Origin: Anaeramoeba flamelloides
Lineage: Eukaryota; Metamonada; Anaeramoebidae
Direction: 5' to 3'
Length of the DNA stretch: 64,000 nt
NCBI GenBank assembly: GCA_027625915.1
Contig: JANTQA010000020.1
Location: 1,054,001-1,118,000 of the forward strand
Numbering within the stretch: position 1 is the first letter of the stretch; each line of letters starts with the position of its first letter. Below the pieces are notes generated by a model. The model saw only the letters and a list, made by a program, of their open reading frames with translations. It was not told the DNA's origin and searched no databases. Positions 55,278 to 64,000 of this stretch are shown here, piece by piece. Position numbers and translations under genes: made by a program.

Positions 55278-58200
55278 CTATTTTTTAACAAATTGGGAGA
55301 AATCCACAAATTGTTGAAATTGTGAAGTGTTTGACGCAAAAGAAGTGTTATTCTTATTTATTTCTTGGGTTTCAGGATTATTAGTTTCCGGTAAAGAGCT
55401 TTGTTGATTTGTTTCGTTTGTTTCGTTTGTTTCATTTGTGGAATTCATTGGTAATTGTTCCGAATTAAGTTCCATTGGATTTGAAAAATCGAAATCAATA
55501 TCTTGCCAATTCCAGGATTGATTTTTCTTAATTGTGGTTGGAGTTTTGTTTGGTTTGGAGTTTTTTGATGGAAAAAATTGAGATAAATTTAATGGGTCGT
55601 TGGGTGTTTTTATTCTAACTTCCCCCCTCTCCCCATTTTCTGTTTTTTCCACATTGTCCTTGCTCTTTCCCCTTTCTTCGAATCCATTTACATTACCTTG
55701 TCCTTTTTTATTTATATTTATATTTTTTTTATTATTTTCATTTATATTAATATTGTTGAATACTTTCTTAATTTCATTTTTCTTTTGATTTATATTTTTC
55801 ATTTTCATTTCTTGTGGTTGATTGGTTGTTAAATTATTATTATTGCCATTTAGAGGAAATACTGTCGACAAATTAGTTGAGTGGGAGTGGTTATTCCCTG
55901 AGGAAAAAAGTTCATCGAGGTTTTTTTTCTTCTGGTTATTCTTTAAATTGGATTTCTTATCCTTATTGTAATTGGTAAAATTGAGATTTAAGGGGAGTAT
56001 TTCATTTGATGTTGGTATTTTTTTTTTTTTTTTTTTTCATTTCATTGATATTTGTTCTCATAATATCAAGAGTGATTGTTAATGATTCATTTAAAGTGAT
56101 GGGGGTTTCGGTTGATTCTTTTTTGTTTCCATTCTCCCCATTTAATATAATTCCAAACCATTCTCTAATTTTATTGGTTTCAATTATAAATCTTTGAAAT
56201 ATCCGATAAGATGCCTTAGCAATTTCATAATTTTCTAAATAGTATGAGTCTTAAAATTAAAAAAAAAATTAGTAATAAAATAATAAAATAAGAAATTATT
56301 ATGATTTTATTAAAAGTGAGAAGAAGATTCAAAATTTTACAAGTTGTAGAAATTGAAAAAAATTATCAATAGAATTACATTTTGAAGTTGGGGGTAATAG
56401 ATAGTGGTATATTTTCTGGTCTAAATTCAACAGATTCGAAGATAAAATCTCTTAAATAAACCCCATTTCAAAAATTGCGACTGACCTGAAATAATAAAAC
56501 GAAAAAAAAAAAATTATCATTTAGTATTCAAGAACAATTAATAACTAAATCTGATTTTTAATCCACTTTTAAGTCATTCTAAATATTTAAAAACTCGATA
56601 TTGAAAAATTTAAAAAAAAAAAATAAAACTAAAAACTAAAAAAAAAAGTGATTCACAATTTTTGAAATGAGCATTACAGATTTTTTATTACTGAACTTTT
56701 AGCTGAAAAAAAGGCGAATAAGAAGATTTTTTGGAAATAATTATTATTCATTTTAAAAGACATTTTATAGTCTCAATTTTCGAAAATGTTTATTGGTATT
56801 TCTGAAGATATATATGTATAGATATAAAAATATATTCAACCTGATTTACTTAAAATATTTAAAAGAAAAAAAAAGAAAAAGAAAAAAGTTTAAAGAATCA
56901 AAATAAAGATTTATTAAATAAAAGAAGAAATTGCAAAAATTTGCAAAATTAGAAAAAATTGATTCAGATCCAAAAAATTGAAAAATTTATTTATTAATAA
57001 TAATATGGAATAAAACCATACAAAATCACTTCCATTAACATTATAAAGCAAGCCAAAATTTAGGAAAAATAGTTTACATTTTTCGGAATTGATTAGCATA
57101 TATTCTAAAAATAACAAAAGTAGCACATAATTAATTTTAACTGTAAATTTGGATTTAACTTTTAAAACCCATTATTTTTTAGAGAAACGATGATTTCCAG
57201 GTAGTAAAGTGCAATAACCCGTGCTTTTGGATTTAATTATTTTTCAACCAATTAAATGTTTTTTTGGAAAAGTTGGTGAAATAATTATTGTTTTTCAGAT
57301 TTAACGATGTTGGTGTTTGAAATAATTGTGGTTTTGTATTTAGTTTTAAAATTAAACCTATAATTACATTTAAATGTTTGAATTTTACATTTTTTTGGAT
57401 TTTTTATCTTATCAAAAGGAAAATTTTTAAAAAAAAAAGATTTCTCGGATTGATAAAAAGGAAATTGTACCAATTTTTTTATTTTTCTTTGTTCAGAATT
57501 TTTAAAAAGTTCTTTTTTCAGAATAAGGGTTCATCAAGTACATTTGTTCAATTAAAATTTTGTGTTTTTTGATAAAATATAAAATGGTAATGATTGCAAT
57601 ACTTTTAAAAAAAAAACAAATATATTATTTATTTTTAAAAAAATAAATTATAGAAAATATAAAGAGAACGGAAAATAAGGGTTATTGTATATACAAAACT
57701 TATTCTTTTCTTGGTTATATTGTTACTTCTTCGGAAAATTGTTTTATTCATCAAATTTTTGAGAAACAAATTACTTGCGATTTCTAAAGAATTTTCAAAA
57801 TGAATTTTCAAAATCCTATTTTCATTTAATTCATCCAATTCTTTATTTGTTCAAGAAAATAGGATTTATTTTAAAATTTTTCTTCAGAAATGAAGATATA
57901 TTGGGTGGATTAGGGTTGATTTAAAAACAATCTATTTTCACTTAAATTGAAAAAATTCAAAAAAAAAAAAATTGGATGTTGTTTTTTCTTATTTTTTAAT
58001 CATATTTTCTTTTCCTTTCAATTGAAATTTTTGTAGTTGTGTTTTGATTTCGGTAATTCAATTCCTTTTTACTTTAAATCATTGAACTAATATTCTTTGT
58101 TTTAGTTTATTTTGATAAAAATATTTGAAAAAGGAATTTTGAAAACAAATATGTAAAAAAATGTTTTGTAAAATAATAATAAATACTAATGATCAAAAAA

Positions 58201-61200
58201 CCTAAGGTAATAAACTGTTTGGCTTCCTCCAATTTAAGAAGATAAAGAAAACAAATCTTCCAAAATATACTTTAGTTGATTTTTTTTTTTCATTTGTGAT
58301 TTCAACAAAAATATTTGGAAAGCTGATCTTTCTTGTTTAGTGTGAAAAAAGAAAAGATTTGTTTAAGAATAAACACTTTCACTTGCCTGTTTTTTTTTTT
58401 TTTTTTTATATTTACTCTTTAATTAATTTCAGCCAAAAACACATCTCGTTCCAAAACAAGATTTAATAAAAAAAAAAAATTTAATTAAAAAAAATGTTCA
58501 AAAAATCGAAAATTTTAAAAGATTCAACTCTGATTTACTTGGGTTTCATTCTTTTTCACAAATAAACTAGTGAATGATATTTTGATTTCATAATTTCAAT
58601 ATCTTGTGGTACTAAAAAAAAAAAAAAAAAATATGTTCTTTTAATTAAAATCTTGAAAATGAGAAAATGTATAGACTTTCCGATGGGATATTTGAATTTT
58701 AGGGTTGGCGAATATTCCTTTTATGACTAAAAATACATTTATTAACTTGAAAGAATATTGAGTCAAGAATTCTTATTCTTGTTAAAAATTTTAGGTTTTT
58801 TTTGCAAAATTTTTTTATTTCGATAAAAAAACATTTTCACAATCCAAATTCAAAATTTACCATGAAAAAGTTCCAAAATCCAAAATTATCTTGCTGCACC
58901 TATTTTCCACTTCATATTAAAATGGTCTTGAGTTGGCAACAATTAGCATTATATTTCCAGATAACATAGAAAGTAAGAGAGGTAAGAGGTGAAAAAATTG
59001 CTTATTTAAATGTAGCTTGTTTTGTTTGAGAATATCAAAAAGTTTTTGGATTAACAAATGTGTTTTTTTTTAATTCAAAATACTCAAAAAAAAAACATAA
59101 AATTGCAATTTTTTGAATTTCTTTAAAAAGGAATTCTTTGAAACCATTTTTTCTATTTACAACATTGGATTTCAGTTCTCACAGAACAATAAAATTCTGA
59201 TAGTCCTTAAGGATTTATAATTGATTTTATGTTTCAAAATTCTCCATAATTATCAAGATCAATCATTTGAGATCTTAAAATAGAAGGGCTTTTTAAACAA
59301 GCCCAAATACGTTGATGGAAATACTATTTGTTGCAAAATAAATGTAACAAAATTTTCATTCAGCTTTCCAAAAAAAGATTTTATTAATCATGTAAAATTT
59401 CAAATTTTTCATTCTTAAAAAAAAGCTTCTTTTATTTTTTTTTTTATTATTTAAGAGGAGTTATTAGCCCCTCTTGTGTACCCGAATTCCTAAATTTTTA
59501 TTTAGGAATCTTATTAAAGACTCAAAGATAAGTTTATTATCCACTAAGGCTAATAAACTTGATGAATCTTTTTTTGTAATAATATTGAAAATATTATTAT
59601 TTTTTAATATATTAGATATATTAATTTTTTTTAATTCAGATATCCAGATTTTACGATTATTTTCATAGGTTGGGCAATTCCAAAGAAAATTATCTAAATC
59701 TTCAATGATTTCTAAATTGTTTATTTTTTTACATAATTCACAATATTTTGATTTATTTTTATTCATAACATAAGAATACCTGTTTAAATAATTTGTAAAA
59801 AAAAAAAGCTTCTTTTATTAATTTCCATTTTAGAATTGGGAACTTTGATGTTTTTTTTGAATCCTTGGCAAGTGATTTTTTTGGAAAGTTGAATGAAAAT
59901 TTTGATATTTTTATTGTACAATTGGAACTTTGCTGTTGTTTTTAATTCTTGAAGGGTGTGTTTTTTTGGAAAGACGAATGAAAGTTTTGATCTTTTTATT
60001 ATGCAATTAACAGTATTTATACTCTAGTATTTGAATCCACTCTACGTCCATGTTATCACTGATAATTTAAATAATTGTGAAGTAGTGAAATTGGCCATTT
60101 GTTAAAAAAAAGATAACCTTTTGAACAAATTATTAGATTTGTGTTTTGGTAAAGTACCTCGACAAGGGTTATTTCTTTAACATCACCCGATTTAGAAATA
60201 TATTATTAGCTGGATTTGTGGAAAATTTCTGAAATTATCATTTTTAGCAAGACTGATAAATTCAAATAAATGTTTTGAAAAATTTTGATTTCAATTTCTG
60301 TTTTCTTACATTTTGTTACTCAGCTTTAAATAAAGCTTTTTGTGGGTGTTCAAATATTCAGAAACTTTGTAAAATTAGTTGTTCTTCAAATATTCTCCGT
60401 AAAGAACTGTTTTGAAAGTCGATTTATTTGATTTCTAAAAATGGAAACCAAAATAAAAATTTTGTGAAATTTTTTTTGAATTTATCGTCGATGGCCATTA
60501 TCAGACAATTTTAAAAAAAAAAAAGAGTTGGTTGTTGCTGTAATGGTGAAATCTTACTGCTTGGAAGAAAAGAATTGTTTTTTTTAGATTTTGTGAAAAG
60601 AAAAAATCACAAGAAGAAAAATAAAAAGAAAGTGAATACCTAAAATATTGAAGGAAGCGTCATTGATTATTTTATAAATTCTAATTGTGTCGCGATATAG
60701 CAACCTATTGATTTCTTCGTATATTGGATCTCCTTTCATTTTTTCTATCTATTTTATTCAACGAAAAAAGAAATAGAAAAAAAAGAAGGCAAAACACAAC
60801 AAACATTAACGAAAAACAAAACGAAAAAAAAAGAAAAAAAAGTGATTGACTTTTAAATTGAAAATTGAATCCAATAAGTCTTGATAAGAAGGCACCTCTT
60901 TGCAAATTTTTGATGAATGGCAGTTTCTGTAAGAAGAGTTAACAATATTAGAATCAAGATCGTGGCTTGGAGATATTCGGCTAACGTTATAGACAAGAAA
61001 CATCTTTGAAAGAACCTTTGAATAGTCCCTGATAAATTGGTTTGTATAAACCACTTTATTGGTTTTTGGGTTTGTGTATTTGAGTACCGAAGCAAACAAA
61101 GTTTTAAAGGGATAATTAAAACAATAGACAAAAAATTGTTTGTGACCTTCAACTAAAAGCCGATGAAACACAAGTAGTGTTTTGTTGACTATCAAGGAAT

Positions 61201-61396
61201 TCTTTTTACAAAGATTAGTGATCAATAATTCACAAATAATTTGGTTCAATTCTAAAAGAAATGTTTGTCGTTTTAAATATGCAAAATGATCATGATCAGG
61301 ATAAGCATGTGTTTTGTCAGTACACTTTTCAAAATGTTTTGTTAACTCTGATTTTGTTGAGACTTGATGAGATCGTTTAAATTTTTTTAAGATCAT
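55278..61396 (-). CDS. ANTH-domain (AP180/CALM-like) clathrin-adaptor protein
   Basis: Three exons: 61396-60851, 60748-60640 and 56249-55278, about 541 residues. The ANTH fold runs through all: FAYLKRQTFLLELNQIICEL, IVNKTLLVFHRLLVEG (69-84), FIRDYSKVLSKMF, VPSYQDLLDSIFNLK|IEKMKG, INRLLYRDTIRIYKIINDAS then FNIL|DSYYLENYEIAKASYRIFQRF, ending near IIETNKIREWF. Exon 2 ends in phase 1 (TTTTAG|GTATTC) and exon 3 starts with two bases (TTTTAAG|AC), giving Asp. Family members gather clathrin on PtdIns(4,5)P2 membranes. The lipid-binding PKKKH of CALM reads PDHDH here. The C-terminal half is Asn/Thr-rich (NETNETNET, SWNWQDIDFDF) with no DPF or NPF motif seen. A 20-A run at 56018-56037 is one base out of frame. 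Intron 1 (102 bp) has a weak donor (GTCAAT); intron 2 is 4.4 kb. Confidence 0.85.
56018..56037 (-). other. Homopolymer A20 causing an apparent frameshift in the ANTH gene
   Basis: On the coding strand ATG is followed by 20 A. With 20 the frame stops ten bases later (AAT ACC AAC ATC AAA TGA). With 19 or 22 it continues through PTSNEILPLNLNFTNYNKDK into the long Asn-rich tail. An assembly or sequencing length error is the simplest reading. Confidence 0.75.
59333..59915. mobile_element. Repeat family F foldback element, split by a LINE fragment
   Basis: Left arm AAAATTTTCATTCAGCTTTC (from 59351) and right arm GGAAAGTTGAATGAAAATTT (to about 59903) are inverted repeats. Between them TTTTAGAATTGGGAACTTTG marks the family. 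The LINE sits at 59437-59798 between the arms. An intact copy of about 190 bp is at 62725-62915. Confidence 0.65.
59437..59798 (-). mobile_element. 5'-truncated LINE insertion with target duplication
   Basis: Direct repeats containing AAAAGCTTCTTTTATT flank it at 59417-59436 and 59799-59819. The minus-strand frame reads TNYLNRYSYVMNKNKSKYCE, then LCKKINNLEIIEDLDNFLWN and CPTYENNRKIW, the C-terminal CCHC-like zinc segment of LINE ORF2. It ends GIRVHKRG and a stop, homologous to NIRASRV in the LINE at 1290-4040. The short 3' tail folds (AGAGG..CCTCT) and ends in A-rich sequence. The frame is open throughout, so it is younger than the first copy. Confidence 0.85.
59925..60005. repeat. Repeat family F, additional arm
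   Basis: TACAATTGGAACTTTGCTGT then GGAAAGACGAATGAAAGTTT repeats the right half of the neighbouring copy. Confidence 0.6.
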
Positions 61397-62724
61397 TAAA
61401 AAAATTATAAACTTCAAAAGATTAAAAAAATGAATCAAACAATCTCAATTCTCATCACAAAGAAAAAGTTGATGTTTAATTAATTGGTAGTTCTATTACA
61501 CAAAAATTGTAACAAAAAGTTTTTCAAATATTGTAAAAACAGCCAACGAAATCTAATGAGCCTCCCATATTCACAAATTAAGATCTTTTTTGACTGTTGA
61601 TAGAAAAATGTGTGGAAACAATTTTTAATCGGGAACATTAGTAAAAATGAAAATCAAATCCCATTGATAACTAAGTGAAAACTATATAAATCCGGGTTTA
61701 AATGTGTTAAAAGTTCATTAATCTCCGGTGTGTGTAGAATACTCATTTGAATGGTTGATAACTAAAGTAGATCATGCTATTTTAACAATAATCCAAGTTT
61801 TAGTAATGTTTATTATTAATTCTAAAAATGGTAATTTTTAAACTTGCTTTAGATTATAAAAGATAAGGTTTTGAAAAAGTAGAATTCCATTAATTGTTAT
61901 TCTAAGAAGTAGATTATTGTTATTTTCTTTAGTTATTTCACAAACGATAGAAATTAAAAATGATTTTCAGTAAGGTTCCCAATTATAATTGCTGTCCACC
62001 TATTTTTCTCTGTCAAACATTTTTCTCTCAATAGTGATAACATTTTTCAAAAATTAGGAACTACTTTCACCTAATATCCCATTATGTAAAACTATTTCAT
62101 AAAATAATTCTATAAACAAATTATAACAAAAAAACAATTAGAAGTCAAATTCAATTTTTGTTTATTTTGAAGATCTCAAAAATCTGATTAATGGGTTAAC
62201 CTAGAATTATTGTTAAATTGTTTTTTAACATTTTTAGTTGAAAGTTTAAATTTTCTTGTGTTCTTAGATGTTTTCACTAAGAAAATGGTTCTAGCTTATC
62301 AAACAAAACTTACTCAATGATTTAAAAATTAGAATTTTCTTTTTTCTTACCATATCAAAGTTATAAATGTGGAAATATTTTCATAACCTTTTTCTTTTAT
62401 TAAGAATTATTTTTCAAAAAAATAGATTGTAAGGTGTGATCACTATTTAGTTTTTTGATCTTTTTTTATTGTTTTAAAAGTGTATATTAGTAAAAAGGGT
62501 TGACTCATAATACTTAATGAAAGGGCAAGTTTTAAAGAATTGAAAAATAAATCATCAGCTGAAAATTTTTCCCATTTGGATTTCTAATAACAATAATTAA
62601 CAACTTTTTTTTTTTTTTTTTTTAGGGTTAACAAAACCCACCTTTAGAAATTATTATTTGTTATAAATAATATTTTGTTGGTTTAAATAGTAAAATTTAA
62701 ATAACCTTAATTTCAAAATAAATT
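61397..62724. other. Upstream of the ANTH gene, nothing seen
   Basis: AT-rich with no coding block. The first 40 bp upstream of the ATG remain open in frame from a TTG at 61438, so the start could be slightly earlier, but no other ATG is available. Confidence 0.5.
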
Positions 62725-62915
62725 GAAAAAAATTTTCATTCATCTTTCCAAAAAAAGAGTTATTACTCAGCTCACTTATCAATTTTTTAATTCCTTAAAA
62801 TAAACTTAAATTGTTATTCTCCTTTTTAGAATTGGGAACTTTGTTGATTTATTTTAATTCTTGGCGTGTGATTTTTTTTTTGAAAAGCTGAATGATAATT
62901 TCGATCTTTTTATTA
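62725..62915. mobile_element. Repeat family F, intact foldback copy
   Basis: TTTTCATTCATCTTTCCAAA at the left and TTTGAAAAGCTGAATGATAA at the right are inverted repeats, with TTTTAGAATTGGGAACTTTG in the right arm. No ORF. Confidence 0.65.
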
Positions 62916-63480
62916 TTATATTCTACAGTTGAGTTCTTTAATACAAAAAAAGTCTTGAATTCAAAGTTATAAACTCGAAAAGAATAGTAAAAAAATTGAG
63001 AGGGTACTAGAGATTTTAAAAACTTTCTTTTTGATAGTCTATAAAATTTCGGTCTCTGGGAATCTCTCATATTTTTTCAAATTTCAAATACTTGATACCA
63101 ACTTTTAAAAGTCAAAAAAAGGGTAAAAAAAAAGAAAAAACCAAAGATAACATTTTGAATTTAATTGAAATTTCTGAAAGTTATCTAAAATAAAAATATT
63201 TGTAAACTTTCAATAACCTGAAACTCTTTTTATGGAAACCAAAAATTGGAAAGTTGTTTAAATTACATGTTTGTAAAAGTTTGACTTGTAAAAACTTTCA
63301 AATTGAAAGTTGTCTCATTGTGATCTTCTAATTCCTTTAAAAATTTGGAACAATTTCAAAAAAACAAAGTGTTGCTAAGGAAAAAAAGTGACTACAATTT
63401 TTGTGGTATTCTTGTAGTTTTTGATTGAAGAAAAAATCATTTTTTCCAGTTTTTTTATCAATTATTTCAAAAACCAAGAA
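62916..63480. other. Spacer before the secreted-protein gene
   Basis: No coding block. TTCAAATTTCAAATACTTG-type runs only. Confidence 0.5.
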
Positions 63481-63706
63481 ATGAAAATTCTTCAAATTAC
63501 TTTTATTTTATTTGTTGTTCTTCCAATTTTGTGTTTTAGTTATTGCAGTGATGAGGTTTGTCACAACAGTCTTTATAAAAAAACTACATTTAAAAGAGAT
63601 GATGATTCGGTAATCTTCGTTTATATAAACGATCCTGATGGCACAAGCCAAAGAGGAACCTTTTATCCAACAGTTGATGATTTTACAGTTCTTCGAATTA
63701 ATGAGT
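63481..63706 (+). CDS. Secreted or membrane protein, first exon (partial)
   Basis: The ATG at 63481 opens MKILQITFILFVVLPILCFS, a typical signal peptide of about 18-20 residues (a basic residue, a hydrophobic core, a small residue before the cut). The mature part begins YCSDEVCHNSLYKKTTFKRD and continues FVYINDPDGTSQRGTFYPTV to INE. The exon ends at GAGT|GTAAGT (donor at 63707) in phase 1. Two close Cys (CSDEVC) suggest a disulfide-bonded extracellular domain, but I do not recognise the family. An in-frame ATG-less extension upstream (from 63421) is not needed, since the signal peptide starts at 63481. Confidence 0.75.
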
Positions 63707-64000
63707 GTAAGTAATCCAATTTTTTTTGTTTTTTATTTAGCTGAAAATTAAAAAGAAACAAAAACCAGAAAAAGAAGGGGCAGTATCAAAAACAAAAAAA
63801 AAAAAAATGAAATAGAACAAAAAACAAAAAAAAAAAAGAAACAGCACAATACAAAAAACAAAACAAAACAAAAAACAAAAAAGAAAACCGATCCAAAAAT
63901 CAACAAAACACGACAAATCTTTTTCTAAAAATATCTGGTTTTCCAACAAAAAAAAAATAAAAATTAAAATATAAAAAAAAAAAATTTGAAATTTCAATCC
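63707..64000 (+). other. Start of an intron running out of the window
   Basis: Follows a strong donor (GTAAGTAATC). A-rich with runs of AAAACAAAA; no acceptor followed by coding sequence is evident before the end. Confidence 0.6.

Larger units (their letters stand above)
56250..60639 (-). other. 4.4 kb second intron of the ANTH gene
   Basis: Donor GTATTCAC, acceptor TTTTAATTTTAAG. It contains a LINE fragment nested in a foldback repeat (59333-59915), a family F unit at about 59925-60005 and a hairpin-family relic at 58890-59215. An open minus-strand stretch at 57838-57635 (DELNENRILKIHFENSLEIA) is unrecognised. The rest is low-complexity A/T. Confidence 0.75.

Noticed and set aside
56390-56475. 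Exon-like frames (GVYLRDFIFESVEFRPENIP; LLNLDQKIYHYLLPPTSKCN) first taken as the missing ANTH exon
   Set aside because: Their phases do not fit the acceptor at 56249, they use conflicting frames of one stretch, and the true preceding exon at 60640-60748 fits in phase and homology.
1-64000. tRNA, rRNA, CRISPR and LTR or virus-like elements
   Set aside because: No GGTTCGA-type T-arm in a GC island, no spaced direct-repeat array, and no paired long terminal repeats or capsid/integrase signatures were seen.

Overview
The window is strongly AT-rich eukaryotic nuclear DNA with spliceosomal GT-AG introns and the standard stop codons. It carries eukaryote-only families: TBP, RasGAP, a BET-like bromodomain protein, NAA10, MOB4, a RhoBTB-like protein, a HIRIP3/DEK-C-like protein and an ANTH clathrin-adaptor protein. 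Lys-, Asn- and Glu-rich low-complexity tracts, Rho-BTB architecture and short introns fit a free-living amoeboid protist. Anaeramoeba-like metamonads or Amoebozoa are my guess; the sequence alone does not settle it.

Layout. 1-7200: a decayed LINE split by a Tc1/mariner element and a MITE, then a foldback MITE, another MITE and a SINE-like repeat. 7587-8934: a short unrecognised plus-strand gene facing a three-exon TBP gene (minus). 11.4-12.4 kb: MITEs. 12778-18416: a two-exon RasGAP gene (minus) with a 4.2 kb intron. 18.7-24.4 kb: repeats, including a 2 kb element with long inverted ends and a Tc1-like remnant. 24468-26612: BET-like bromodomain gene (plus). 26.6-31.4 kb: gene-poor, a possible pseudogene, CA/TA microsatellites and two adjacent MITEs. 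31810-36355: NAA10 in four exons (minus) with a 3.1 kb last intron full of repeats. 36.4-40.6 kb: MITEs and a large hairpin. 40852-41586: MOB4 (plus). 45363-47696: RhoBTB-like (minus). 47.7-52.5 kb: repeats. 53342-54892: HIRIP3/DEK-C-like (plus). 55278-61396: ANTH protein in three exons (minus) with a 4.4 kb intron holding a LINE fragment inside a foldback repeat. 63481-end: first exon of a secreted protein (plus).

The main results come from joining exons that lie kilobases apart. In three genes (RasGAP, NAA10, ANTH) the domain sequence continues exactly, and in phase, across introns of 3.1-4.4 kb, while their other introns and those of TBP are mostly about 100 bp. The long introns carry recognisable transposable elements. 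The repeats form a connected set. A Tc1/mariner element and two MITE families share terminal sequence. A LINE and a 570 bp non-autonomous repeat share a 3' hairpin tail. Several palindromic families recur through the window.

Several conserved proteins lack hallmark residues: TBP lacks both DNA-kinking Phe of its first repeat, MOB4 all four usual zinc ligands, the RhoBTB GTPase its P-loop Lys, and the ANTH domain its phosphoinositide-binding lysines. No LTR element, virus-like element, CRISPR, tRNA or rRNA gene was recognised. Short open frames of 60-80 codons occur freely by chance in this composition and most were ignored.
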